Shown here piece after piece: positions 32,360-41,845 of a stretch of 64,000 bases of DNA; positions within the stretch are counted from its first letter, which is position 1, and every line of letters begins with the position of its first letter. This DNA comes from Rhodosorus marinus. Its lineage: Eukaryota; Rhodophyta; Stylonematophyceae; Stylonematales; Stylonemataceae. Under the pieces are notes generated by a model. The model made no database searches and was not told the origin of the DNA. It saw nothing but the letters and a program-made list of their open reading frames with translations. The translations under genes were made by a program, and so were the position numbers. The DNA lies in contig JAMWBK010000004.1 in assembly GCA_029953675.1 (NCBI GenBank), positions 992,001-1,056,000 of the forward strand, given 5' to 3'.

Positions 32360-32577
32360 GATGCCTAAATAGGCCAAAGGAGCTTGGGAGCTCATTTGGA
32401 TTTCATGCGCTAGGTTACTTCCCTTGTTTTCCTGCATTCCATCTACACTATAGGAACACAGGTAGTCTTTTCCCGAATAGACTGTATTCTCCGCACCATT
32501 TCTCCCGTAATCACGTGCCTCCTTCAGGAAAAGTTTGGTCTTCCCCTGCCCAACATTTAGATCCACGAAATCAATGG
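32360..32577 (-). other. Possible continuation of the secreted gene fragment
   Basis: The minus frame 32566-32318 (IDFVDLNVGQGKTKLFLKEA region) could be a further exon or a frameshifted continuation of the gene at 32578-33222, truncated by the family A insertion. Not proven. Confidence 0.25.
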
Positions 32578-33222
32578 TCAGCGAGCCGATGACGACGTTG
32601 TAGCCATCGTAATCTCTATTTTATAATCGCCTGCATCTCGAGGAAAGATTAGCAGATAGTTGGAATTCGTTCCCCTCAAACGCTCGCTTCTGCAATCGCC
32701 CGGACACGGAGATTCTGGCTCACTATTTCCTTGATTGTACAAATTGACGAGAACTTGCCCTCTCTCACAAGTTTCCGACCTGTAGACCAGAGGCCGCAAT
32801 ATTACTCTCGCCGACGTCCCCAGAATGTTGATGACAACGGACTTGGTAGGAGCGCATTCAATATCCACCCTTGTCGTCGTCCCGACGTTTCCATTGACTT
32901 GGGACAACTGGTTCATCTCCAAGTGGAACACGTTATAGGCCGGGTGATTCGCCAGCAATTTCAGCTTGTTTCCGTCCTGTGTCGTCTCCCCTTGTGTTGA
33001 CAGCGAAACTGATCCCGTTCGTGTATCCATGCACCCCCCCCCACTGACTCTACAGTCCTGTTTACGCGGTTCATCATCAAGTCTGAGCAGCGACTCATCG
33101 TTGTACAGCCGCTCCGACAGCTCAACTGTTTGTGTCTGGAACCGACCCAAGTCTGCAGCAAGCCACGAATTCTCCGAGTTGACGATGCGTCCTGCATTCC
33201 TTTGCCTCAAATTCAGGTGCAT
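32578..33222 (-). CDS. Choice-of-anchor-A-like secreted protein fragment
   Basis: A 214-codon minus frame. The pattern NVFHLEMNQLSQ followed by a beta-rich VVINILGTSARV and QVLVNLYNQGN resembles the core of choice-of-anchor-A domains (NVF-hydrophobic, VxINxxG, hxVNxxN), an extracellular beta-helical module found in bacterial and some algal/oomycete surface proteins. Cys pairs (CRVSGGGC, CPGDC) suggest disulfides. There is no signal peptide in the frame; the coding region probably started further upstream (to about 33290) and has lost its start. A G9 run at 33035-33043 is a likely slippage site. The identification rests on my reading of the pattern alone. Confidence 0.4.
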   Translation of the reverse strand: MHLNLRQRNAGRIVNSENSWLAADLGRFQTQTVELSERLYNDESLLRLDDEPRKQDCRVSGGGCMDTRTGSVSLSTQGETTQDGNKLKLLANHPAYNVFHLEMNQLSQVNGNVGTTTRVDIECAPTKSVVINILGTSARVILRPLVYRSETCERGQVLVNLYNQGNSEPESPCPGDCRSERLRGTNSNYLLIFPRDAGDYKIEITMATTSSSAR

Positions 33223-33399
33223 CCCGTATGGAATTACTCTTCCATCTTCTGAAGTCGCATTCTCTGCCGTGGACTTCCCTCATCCTCACCCTGTCACCTG
33301 ATACCACACCACGTGGGAGTGGGCACCTGGCCGATGACCCGCTGATGGCTCCGAGAATGTTCACTAGATTTCTCGTCCTGCTGCCTTTTAACTACTAAG

Positions 33400-33940
33400 A
33401 GCGCAAAGATTTGATGCCCCCAACATCAAATCAGCTTTCATACGCCACAACAGGAAACTCAAACAGGTTAAGAACGAGGAGAGCCGGCCAGGGCGCTCGC
33501 GGAAAAAACGCCACAGTTTGTGGTTGCAAATAAATATTTGCAACCACAAACTGTGGCGCTAACGAAGACCAAGACAAATGGGGAATGTAAGGAGCTTCCT
33601 CAATGGGGTAGCAAACTAGACTCTAAGGGAAAACTATTGTTTGGAGACGAATCGCGTATCATCGCATTGGCAGCTGACGTTGCATTAGCGCACGAATCCA
33701 AATTACTTAATGACCAAAGGCACCAGCCGATGTACTAAAGCCGAAGCGCGAATTTCTGGGGTAGACAAACCCCCCTCGTATTTCACAGGTTGAGAGCGCC
33801 TATGGTGGCAGCATTGGCATCAAGGTGCTCCTCCGCCGCCGTCAGATAACGGTTATCCGGGGGTCTGGGTACAACAAGATCTACGTACGCCTTGCGACGA
33901 CCATGTTCGCAAGTGCAAGCGCAGTTATCAGATACTAACT
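33400..33940 (-). mobile_element. Family A-like fragment split by an insert
   Basis: 33405-33505 (minus) codes the C-terminal block (FRERPGRLS... LLWRMKADLMLG). 33720-33935 (minus) codes the endonuclease part (YVDLVVPRP... RYLTAAEE). Between them about 210 bp of unrelated sequence beginning with a 50-bp palindrome has been inserted. Diverged subfamily. Confidence 0.6.
33509..33558. repeat. 50-bp perfect palindrome (24-bp arms, 2-nt loop)
   Basis: Arm 33509-33532 (begins CGCCACAGTTTGTGG) is the exact reverse complement of 33535-33558. It sits at the junction between the family A fragment and the 33509-33715 insert. Confidence 0.95.
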
Positions 33941-33949
33941 ACTCTGAGA

Positions 33950-34135
33950 GCACTAAAATACCAAAGACGCATGTAATGCGCTTCAAAGCCCATGGCGGCG
34001 TTCATGCGCCATAGCACGAAGCTCAGAGCCCTTTTCAGACCGGAGAGTGTATCCTGGCACTCACGGAGGCATTCTTTGAGCCAAACCACTCCCCTACCGT
34101 CCAGAAACCGAACGACTCAAATAGCAAACGGGACT
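33950..34135 (-). mobile_element. Another family A/B-related C-terminal remnant
   Basis: Minus strand reads ESFGFLDGRGVVWLKECLRE, then LKRALSFVLWRMNAAMGFEA. This is the closing block of these RT proteins but divergent from both A and B. Only about 185 bp. Confidence 0.55.
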
Positions 34136-34344
34136 AGACAATGCGCACCCTCCAGATTTCAGGTCTAGTCGACGACAACGTGCGGGACACGATGTGGCAG
34201 GCAGTGGTCTCCGGACGACTGACGGTATCCTCCAGCAACGGCAACTTGTGGTAGAGTATTCTCACGATATTGTTTCTCAGCTCCGCTCCACGTTTTCCCG
34301 CGGAAGACTCTCCGTGGGTCTCGTCTTTGACGCGGAGATGGAGG

Positions 34345-34377
34345 CGTCCCAACCAGCCTGCCAGGCTGGTTGGGACG
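34345..34377. repeat. 33-bp perfect palindrome (16-bp arms, 1-nt loop)
   Basis: CGTCCCAACCAGCCTG at 34345-34360 and its exact reverse complement at 34362-34377, separated by one C. It lies in a minus frame (34463-34134) of unknown identity. Confidence 0.95.
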
Positions 34378-34484
34378 TGTGAGGGTGAACAGTTGGTGGT
34401 TACCTCGGATGCGGTGCGAGAGGTGGCCCAGTCTGCCCTCCGAAGGGTCGTTCTCCTGGGCACTCGGGGTTGCGTGTGGAGTAT

Positions 34485-35076
34485 CGAACGAATGGTTTAA
34501 TCGGAGGCTGAAACAAAAAACCCCGAGGGGAAAAAAAGACTAAGTGCGGCGAAGAACTCGCGCCTCCAACATCAAAGCGGCATTCATGCGCCACAGCAGG
34601 AAACTTAAGCGGGTAAACAACGATTGAAGACGGTCAGGGCGTTCGCGGAACAACTCCCGAAGCCAGCGAGAACCAACAGAGTCCATGAACCCAAAGCACT
34701 CAATGATCACGGGTACCAAGCGATGTGCTAGTGCCGAAGCACGAACACCAGGGGAAGACAAAGCCCCTGCGTATTTGATCTCTTTGCGGCATCTCATACT
34801 GGCGGCGGCAGATCCACGGCGCTCCCCCGCAGCCGGGAGATAACGACTAGCTTGAGGATTAGGAACAGCAAGATCAACGTATGTGGTACGGGGGCTGTCG
34901 TCACAGGTGATCACCAGGTCGGCTACACGGCGTTCATCATTTTGAAAGTCCGCGACGGGTAAAGTTTTCTCACGTTCGATTTCCAGACGGGCTTGCCGGA
35001 CTATAGGCCGAAGTTCCCGGTATAACAGGTTCAAGATCCGTGTATGGCGGCGGGTTCGGGCACCTTTCACCGCCAG
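34485..35076 (-). mobile_element. Family A copy, C-terminal third
   Basis: Nearly identical (reverse) to 5930-6510, including CCCCTCGGGG and the end TTAAACCATTCGTTCG (34485-34500). The coding part (stop at 34540) is open from about 35075 and carries the whole restriction-like endonuclease. 5'-truncated just after the knuckle. Confidence 0.85.
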
Positions 35077-35149
35077 TATCACCGCCTTTTGGATGAGGAC
35101 AGTATGAAAGCGACAACGCAGTGCTGGAGGGATCGTCAATGGCGATCCT

Positions 35150-35780
35150 TTTTGTGATCGCATATGCTTTTTACTGGGGCGAACGCAGCTATATTTTGCT
35201 CTCCAAGTCGAGTCATACTGCTTCGATTCCTACCATTCGCCCTATTGGCATGGTGGAAATGGTCCGGAAACTGGCCGCCAGTTGGCCGGTCAAGGTTTTG
35301 TTCCCCAAAATCCTGCTGTTTCTTTAGACACACGCAGTTGAGCGTGGGTTATCGCGGTGGTTGCTAGCTGTTGTTACCCCTTTCTTGCTCGGAAATGACC
35401 TACTTCCCGGATTACAGGTAATTATACCTAGACTTCGGGAAGGAATTTAATCGTCTCTCCTGCCGGCCATCATGCATGTGGTACATCAGGTCCCTGTAGC
35501 TTTTCCATTTTTTTGTCGTGTGTACTCTTTGCTGGGCCATGGGCCGATCTATGAAATCCATGGCCCCTCCTCGCACTCCTTTGGGCGCGGGCTGGGGTTC
35601 AACAGGGTGACCGCTTGCCCCGCTCTTGCACGCCCGTCGAAATCAGGTCGTTTTGCTAGCCTGCATTCCGAGTTCCGCACAGTGAGATTTGCCACGATGT
35701 CTGCCTCCTGCTCCCCCCTTCCCCCCGGATGCTCTCACGGCGGCGTACGATCGTCTTCTCACAATGACACTACCGAACAT
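35150..35780 (+). pseudogene. Old reverse transcriptase fragment of the A/B type
   Basis: Reads LLSKSSHTASIPTIRPIGMV, EMVRKLAASW (compare LLTKPDHQPAHPRLRPIGMV, ESLRKLAGRW in family B). Further on are scattered matches to VGVG...GGC, the VFP-AFPFF region, GVQQGDP (GGVQQGD-like, near 35600) and the YHDD area (near 35690). Stops and frame changes throughout. Lies next to, but in the opposite direction from, the family A copy at 34485-35076. Confidence 0.6.
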
Positions 35781-35784
35781 TCCG

Positions 35785-36110
35785 GACTAGTTCGGAGACT
35801 GGCAAAAACCACCACCACCAGGTATGGGCAGGCCACAAAAGGTACACAAGCGGTAAGAAGGTACCCCGTAGCCTTTATCCCAGAGTAACGTAACCCCAGT
35901 ATACCAGTCATCATCCAATCCTTTCTGCCCTCAAGTGAGATGACCAGTGGAAACCGCTTTGCGCAGATCTAAGTTATCATAGCGATCCTTAGTCTCCGAC
36001 TCTGGTTTGATCCCATATGAAAGGGCTGAGGAGGGAGCACAGGCTCGTCCGTTGTTTGACCGGAAAACAAAAAAAAATTAATATTTATATGTCCATAGAT
36101 GACCTTCGGT
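35785..36110. other. No gene recognised
   Basis: Short (CCA)n-like run at 35806-35822. The AT-rich part 36060-36117 probably forms the 3' flank of the minus gene ending at 36118. Confidence 0.3.
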
Positions 36111-36117
36111 TGCTATC

Positions 36118-37029
36118 CTACACGTCATATTCACTGCGGAGGTCTGAGTGCTCCGGGTACTCATTAGGATCTTCGACTATTATATCGGAGCTGACATAGG
36201 AGCGCTCTTGCTCTAGACCTTCGACTATTTTATCGAAACTGACATAAGAGCGCTCTTGCTCTAGATCGTCTTTCACCGGTTGCTTTCTGAACATTGCCAT
36301 GACCCTGAGGACGAAGACGGCGGTCACAGTGACGAGGTCGAATATCACTAGAGCGAAGAAGAATGGACTCAGCTTATCGACGAAGTCGAGGAACTGGCAC
36401 ATAGACGATGCTTCGCCGAATGATGCCGCACAATCGTTGGCGATTGATGCACAGATGAATGCTGCGAGCTCAAGTCCTCCTACGAGAAACAGAGGAACCT
36501 CAACCAGAGAATCGAAGAAGAGCACGAATCTTAGGGTCCACTCGAAGACGTTGTCCGCCCGCCAAAACCTACAAGGTTCGTTGAAGAAAGGTTTTCCGTC
36601 GAGGATTGTCATCCCTCGAAGGGACGATCGGTAGATATCAAACCGGCCACAACAGAAACACAGTGAAATAGCCACGCACGTCGCGGCGATTAGGTAGATC
36701 AGTGGCCAGGAGAAGAAGGCAATTATCGTCAGGTGAAGGGCGCTAATGACCATGCTCACACACGGATACTCGCAAGGAGAATCCGTGATGTTCAAGTGCT
36801 GATCGAAACCATCTCCACAATTCTCCACATCAACACAAATGTCCTCGGAATTGCCGGTCGCTTGATACACGATGGGGTAAACAATCGAGGTCGGCGGAAC
36901 GTTGTAATTGAAAAACAAGTAGATGCTCGTACAAAGCATAAACAGGTTGATCAAAAGATACATACACATCAAACACAGAGTCTTCACCCTCGACATTTTC
37001 GACATTTTCCCACCCCCGAAAAACAACAA
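36118..37029 (-). CDS. Multi-pass membrane protein, unknown family
   Basis: Intact 303-codon frame, intronless. The start may be MLFFGG (37029) or MSKMSRVK at 37005. There are about four to five hydrophobic helices: residues 17-40 (LCLMCMYLLINLFMLC), about 92-120 (with LTIIAFFSWPLIYLI), about 165-195 and 220-250. The first extracellular/lumenal loop has four Cys (ICVDVENC, SPCEYPC), suggesting disulfides. The short cytosolic C-tail contains a recent internal duplication: LEQERSYVSFDKIVEG is followed by LEQERSYVSSDIIVED. The Tyr/Ser-rich tail could be a phosphorylation or sorting tail, which is inference. A TATA motif lies 85 nt upstream. Confidence 0.75.
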   Translation of the reverse strand: MLFFGGGKMSKMSRVKTLCLMCMYLLINLFMLCTSIYLFFNYNVPPTSIVYPIVYQATGNSEDICVDVENCGDGFDQHLNITDSPCEYPCVSMVISALHLTIIAFFSWPLIYLIAATCVAISLCFCCGRFDIYRSSLRGMTILDGKPFFNEPCRFWRADNVFEWTLRFVLFFDSLVEVPLFLVGGLELAAFICASIANDCAASFGEASSMCQFLDFVDKLSPFFFALVIFDLVTVTAVFVLRVMAMFRKQPVKDDLEQERSYVSFDKIVEGLEQERSYVSSDIIVEDPNEYPEHSDLRSEYDV

Positions 37030-37112
37030 CCTTCAACACCCCCTCACGAGTTCTCATCTAACCATGCGTCACTGCAAGCTCGACTTCCAGAGTTCACTCG
37101 CCAGTCCCAGTC

Positions 37113-37120
37113 TACATATA
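37113..37120 (-). promoter_or_regulatory. TATA box of the membrane-protein gene
   Basis: TATATGTA on the minus strand, about 85 nt before the ATG at 37029. Confidence 0.45.
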
Positions 37121-37139
37121 CAAACGAGTCGAGTCGAAG

Positions 37140-38635
37140 TATTGGTTCAATCCCAGCTGTCGATCACCTTGTACAGCCGCCACCTTGAGAAACGTTTTCC
37201 CAACTAGGCGTCATGTGTTGGTGCTGCGAGAGGTCTCCATTGGAGAAAAAAATGGATCAGGATCCTGCACAGGGGCCAATCAACGACGCTACTCATGTTG
37301 TCAGCACAAGTCGACTAACTGAAAGCAGAGAAGAGTTGTCAGTCTCCTCGCAGCAAAGGTTGGGGCAATCAATCCAAAAAAAAGCAAACCACACCAAAAA
37401 GTATAGTATAGTGACAACCCAGCTGCGGCCATAGATAAGCTATTTTTGTCCCTGCCTTACTGCTAATTCTACCGGCTTCGACTTTTCACGACAGTTAAAG
37501 GTAGAATTGAGCCAACCAAATGGGGCCTTCCCGACATGTTGGTATATTTATGGATTATAGTCCTAAGTTTAGACATTCCCAACGGCCTATTACGTTTAAA
37601 TATATCTGAAATCCAATATATCAGGAGTGTTATTTGTTAATTATGGATTCAAGATATGTTTGGGAGAGCAGGATCTTACGATTCTAGCAGCAGAAGAATA
37701 TTCCGCATTCTAATTATTTTCGAGCACATTTTACAATTTCGGCTTTCTGGAGAGTTAATGAATTCGAGCTGACGATTGCCATCTTTTCTAGCTGAATTTA
37801 TTCCGAAAACTACGAACGGAATGGATGAATTTTAGCGTATCTAATCAACAAATTCATTCTCCTCCAATAGAGAGCACCCGAATTAGCGGATTGGGTTCTA
37901 CTAAATAATGAAAAACCATACGATAGCGCGGAAATCCAGAGCGGGAAATTGAGTTGGATTCGGCATGAAAGGATGCCAATATTTTTGTTGAAACTACATT
38001 TTTGTGGAAGTAAGAATTTGAGCCATTTCCTTTTTTGCCCTGAGAAACCGTTGTATCTAGAGCCAACCGCCACATGAGATACTCATCAATCATTTAGGAA
38101 ACCTCGTTATTGAGCTGGTTTTGGGTTGTAAATGAGCGTGTTTGAACGTTGTGTTCCTTCGGGAATGAATTTGCGCGAATATGGTTCTCAAATAAGCAAA
38201 ACCAAGTGTTACCGAGGGAAGCTTGATATTGGAAATAATGTCAAAACTTCGGTAGAGTCATTTGGAGTCTCACCATCTCGGTATCGACCTCTCCATTACG
38301 GCGGAGTTGCGATCGATCTTCTTGCTCTGGATGAATGAATCAGAGTTACGGTGTCTTACTCTCCGTGATTTGGATGAAGCACCGTCCCAGCCAGAGCCGA
38401 GGTTGTGTGGACGAGGGTAGATTAAGTTCAATATGTGCTTATAAGTAAAATCCATTAGCGAACCAAATCACCTCGTAAAACTTGATAGTAGAAATAGTAC
38501 TCTGCGTGAAAGCTTCCTCTACCCGATTTGGATACCGACGTGAAGAGGGTAGCGCATCTTTACTGTACCCTCGTCACCACCGACCGGCCAAGGGGGCGGC
38601 ATTCACCGTCGAGGGATGCCACGCAAAAAAATGCG
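37140..38635. other. 1.5-kb region without a recognised gene
   Basis: 37500-38480 is AT-rich. Several 60-90 codon frames on both strands lack motifs. No retroelement parts seen. Confidence 0.35.
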
Positions 38636-38639
38636 AGTT

Positions 38640-38795
38640 TAGAAAAACAGTAAAAAAATGGAAAAAGTGGAAAAAGAGTAAAAAATGGAAAAAGAGTAAA
38701 AAAGTGGAAATTGTGGAAAATGTGGAAAGGGTGGAAAAGGTGGAAAAAGTGAAAAACACGGCAGAAGTGGAAAAAGTGGAAAAAGTGTAAAATAG
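38640..38795 (+). repeat. Low-complexity (GTGGAAAAA)n-like tract
   Basis: Imperfect 9-12 bp units, GTGGAAAAAGTGGAAAAAGA and variants, about 15 units. Translates to repeated KVEKVEKV but without other gene features. Confidence 0.8.
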
Positions 38796-38807
38796 GGGTG
38801 TGTGCCA

Positions 38808-38900
38808 AGTGGGTCGGGTTTTTCGCTGTTTACGTCCCAGAAGTGGTTAAACCCGGGGAAAGGGTCAATAGGCGATTCCAGAACGCCTTAACGTAGGTGG
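38808..38900 (+). repeat. Copy of the 23.2-kb dispersed repeat
   Basis: GCCAAGTGGGTCGGGTTTTT, CAGAAGTGGT and ATAGGCGATTCCAG match 23195-23335. It is followed by the repeat shared with 24.2-24.8 kb, so both belong to one larger unit. Confidence 0.5.
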
Positions 38901-38989
38901 CAGAGAAATTTTCATGACTATAGCGGGTTTTTAGTGGGAAAAGGGAAATCCACCTGGTTTTTTAGGGTTAAAGTTTTTTTTTAATTTTT

Positions 38990-39425
38990 GGGCACTTTAA
39001 CGGGAGCGCGGAGATGGTGAAGCAGAGGACAAGGGACCTACAGGGTATATGAGTAGAAGAGCTACTTGAGCTCGACTCGGCCTTTTTGAGCATTCCCAGA
39101 TTGGATAATTAAGTTTCTTGAAGGAAGTGGGATCATCGTTCTTTTCACAAGAGCATTGGAAGGCCGAGGGATAGTCATGAAATAGATGCGGAGGCAATAA
39201 GTCCTAGCTTGCGAACATCAAGTCTTTGTAGGGACTTTTTCCAAGTTTTTGGAGTTCGTTTCTTTGGCTAGAAGTTATTTATCATCAGTTTATTCAATAA
39301 AGGAATAACTCCTCAGCTTCTGTGTTTCAAGTTGCACAGGCTTCGGATGCCTTTCTAGGAAGTATCTGAAATGAAGAGTTCATCAACGTCTTCATATTTC
39401 GGAAGAAGCTTTCCGGTCCTTTCTC
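38990..39425 (-). repeat. Copy of the 24.3-24.8-kb dispersed repeat
   Basis: Aligns block by block with 24270-24800 with small indels. Directly adjacent to the Gypsy integrase relic that follows. Confidence 0.55.
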
Positions 39426-39480
39426 CTCGCCATCTGTATCTTAGTAGCTCTGCTAGACTACGTGAACGGAACGTTCATTC

Positions 39481-40096
39481 TACTCTTTGAACTCGTGCAT
39501 GCTAGCAGCGTCCAGCGGGTAGAAAGCAACTACGCGATCTCCAGGGTTGAATAAAACCTCCCTCACCGTCAACTCCTCATGCAGTTCCTTCAGATCTTCC
39601 GCAAGATCTGTCGTCACCGGTTCTGCCTCCTGTCAAGACCTCAGGTTGTTGTCGATTCCGAAACACCTAACATTGCATGAAAGTGGGAACAAATCAATGC
39701 CGAATGCACTGCTGAATTGTATCGAAAACAAACCAAAACGGCTTGATCATATAGAGTACTGTTGAACTTCTCAGCCGCTCCGTTGGTCTGAAGATGAAAA
39801 GCACTTGTCAGGAGCCTTCTTCTGCCCATCTTTCTGCAGATATCTTGCAGGGCATTTGAGAAGAAACTCGTTCCCGAGCGCTCCGAGGGACCAAAAAGTA
39901 GAAACCATCGCTCCGTGATGATCTTCGATAGCACCTCCGTCCCCGCTCGAATCGGTATAACTACCTCGAATCTCGTCAGAAAATCCGTATCGACCAAGAC
40001 CTTACAATGAACATTGACGACTTTTGGCGATACCTCTACTACATCAGCTGCCACGATCTCAAACCGCCCTGTCCGAGTGCTTCCCCATCCTGTCAA
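39481..40096 (-). pseudogene. Gypsy/Ty3 integrase relic
   Basis: Minus frame 40096-39641: CKVLVDTDFLTRFEVVIPI, then FFSNALQDICRKMG, TSAFHLQTNGAAEKFN and STLYDQ. This is the integrase core with the landmark HLQTNGxxEKFNSTL (normally HPQTNGxxERxNxTL; Pro is lost). 39620-39481 (minus) adds NPGDRVVAFYP, as in the C-terminal domain. The second catalytic Asp region is degraded, so it is inactive. Confidence 0.75.
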
Positions 40097-40266
40097 AGGA
40101 CCGCGTTTTCAAAGGCCCAAGCTTCCCCCACTGTTCCAAACCTTTGAAAACAGGTGCATTTTTCCGTTGCCCACTAAGAATCCACGATATTCAGGGCGGT
40201 AGAGCACGAGCAACAGTGGGGGAAGCTTGACCGATTGGAAAACGGTCCGTTGACAGGTTGGGCAGC
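40083..40266. repeat. Inverted duplication beside the Gypsy relic
   Basis: 40083-40140 (with AAGCTTCCCCCACTGTTCC) and 40208-40266 (with AACAGTGGGGGAAGCTTG) are inverted copies, arms about 58 bp with some differences. A smaller hairpin (GTTTTCAAAGG / CCTTTGAAAAC) lies inside. Confidence 0.7.
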
Positions 40267-40559
40267 AGTTCTGTGGAGGTAGTGAAACAGAGGACAATGG
40301 ATCCACAGGGTATGCGAAGAGCAACTTGAGCTCGACTCGGTCTTGGGAGAATTCGCCAGTTTGCAGGTGATTAAATGAATCCTGGACGCGACTAGCGGGA
40401 GCACCAGTTCTCAAACATACCACCTCACCTCTGGGTCTTCAAAAAACAGCCGAAAAACGGTGGTTTTACTATTAGCAGAAACGGTAGGTTATGTTAGGCC
40501 ATAATCCTTGCGAGCTTATCGCCGAGCTCTTCTGCTTGTTTCCTTTCTCCATGGGCGGA

Positions 40560-40850
40560 CAAAAGTCAGTTGTGTAAACTCCCTCGCGTTTTCCGCTTTA
40601 GCGAAACGACGCTTGAAGGCGCGAACTCTGGCGCTGAAGCAGATCTCCCGCTGGATCAGTGAGTGTCACCTGCCATCATGTACCGATTGCGCTTCTCCAG
40701 GCACTTGAGGCGTTCCATTTTGTTGCTTACCGGTAGGCCGCAATGCTTGCAAATCAGCTTAGCCCCAACATTGTCGTGGTTGCGGATTTTGCAACGTTTT
40801 GGTATCCTGAAGTTGCAACCCAGTTCATAGTCCTTTTTCCTCGTCATCTG
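40560..40850 (-). pseudogene. Possible BED-type zinc-finger (hAT-like) remnant
   Basis: Minus strand, about 40847-40656: a frame with KLICKHCGLPVSNKMERLKC, followed by a Lys/Arg-rich part. The CX2C plus a later basic LxxC/H region recalls BED fingers of hAT transposases, but the His/Cys pair is not clean. Short and uncertain. Confidence 0.3.
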
Positions 40851-40860
40851 TATCGCAGTA

Positions 40861-41806
40861 GTTCAGCGCGCTGGGAGCCGAGCTCAAGCACGCACGGATG
40901 CGCTGCAAAATATCCTTTCTTGGGACTTGCACCGTGCTGCATATGGCCGACTCCTCGCGCAGATGGTCTCATCTTCTCGCGCTCGCGCCCGCCTACGTAG
41001 TCTTGGAGGGGTTCTTAGCTCTCAGTGGCTCATGACCGTACCAGCCTTTCCGCCACTCACACTGTCGGATTTCGAAGTGCGTACTTCACTGCGCTTATAC
41101 CTCGGCTTACAGCAGCCCCCTTGGCCGTACGAGATGGGTTCGTCGTGCCCTCTCTGCTCTCAGACTGAAGACAACGCAGATTTTGGCGCCCACCTGCTCG
41201 CTAGTTGCCCGGCGGTGAAAGGTGCTCGAACCCGCCGCCACACACGGATCTTGAACCTGTTATACCGGGAACTTCGGCCTATAGTCCAGCAAGCCGGTCT
41301 GGAAATCGAACGTGAGAAACCTTTACCCGTCGCGGACTTTCAAAATGATGAACGCCGTGTAGCCGACCTGGTGATAACCTGTGACGACAGCCGCCGTACC
41401 ACATACGTTGATCTTGCTGTTCCCAACCCTCAAGCTAGTCGTTATCTCCCGGCTGCAGGGGAGCGCCGTGGATCTGCCGCCGCCAGCATGAGACGCCGCA
41501 AAGAGATCAAATACGCGGGGGCTTTGTCTTCCCCTGGTGTTCGTGCTTCGGCACTAGCACATCGCTTGGTACCCCTGATCATTGAGTGCTTTGGGTTCAT
41601 GGACTCTGTTGGTAGTCGCTGGCTTCGGGAGTTGTTCCGCGAACGCCCTGACCGTCTTCAATCGTTGTTTACCCGCTTAAGTTTCCTGCTGTGGCGCATG
41701 AATGCCGCTTTGATGTTGGAGGCGCGAGTACTTCGCCGCGCTTAGTCTTTTTTTCCCCTCGGGGTTTTTTTTTTTTTCAGCCTCCGATTAAACCATTCAT
41801 TCATTC
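40861..41806 (+). mobile_element. Family A copy, 5'-truncated
   Basis: Almost identical to 5576-6510. Ends CCGATTAAACCATTCATTCATTC, a variant of the usual TTCG end. Inserted into or next to the BED-like remnant. Confidence 0.9.
40864..41745 (+). pseudogene. Family A knuckle plus endonuclease frame
   Basis: Open from the truncation point to the normal stop. Contains the CPLC...H...C knuckle and RRVADLVITCDD...TYVDLAVP. Compared with 4501-6459 there are only scattered changes (for example HQPP to QQPP, PKPQAS to PNPQAS), so both copies are young. Confidence 0.85.
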
Positions 41807-41845
41807 AGTTCTGCTACTCTGTGTGAACGGAGCAAATAGTCTACT

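Noticed and set aside
32578-33222. Retroelement-coded protein
   Set aside because: No RT, integrase or gag motif; the NVF...VxINxxG pattern and Cys pairs fit a secreted beta-rich protein better, though only weakly.
34345-34377. Palindrome as a rho-independent terminator
   Set aside because: No following T-run, no bacterial genes, and the loop of one base is too small for a normal hairpin.
38482-38790. 102-codon frame with Lys/Glu/Val repeats as a structural protein
   Set aside because: Arises from the GTGGAAAAA low-complexity tract; no signal peptide, promoter or unique domain.
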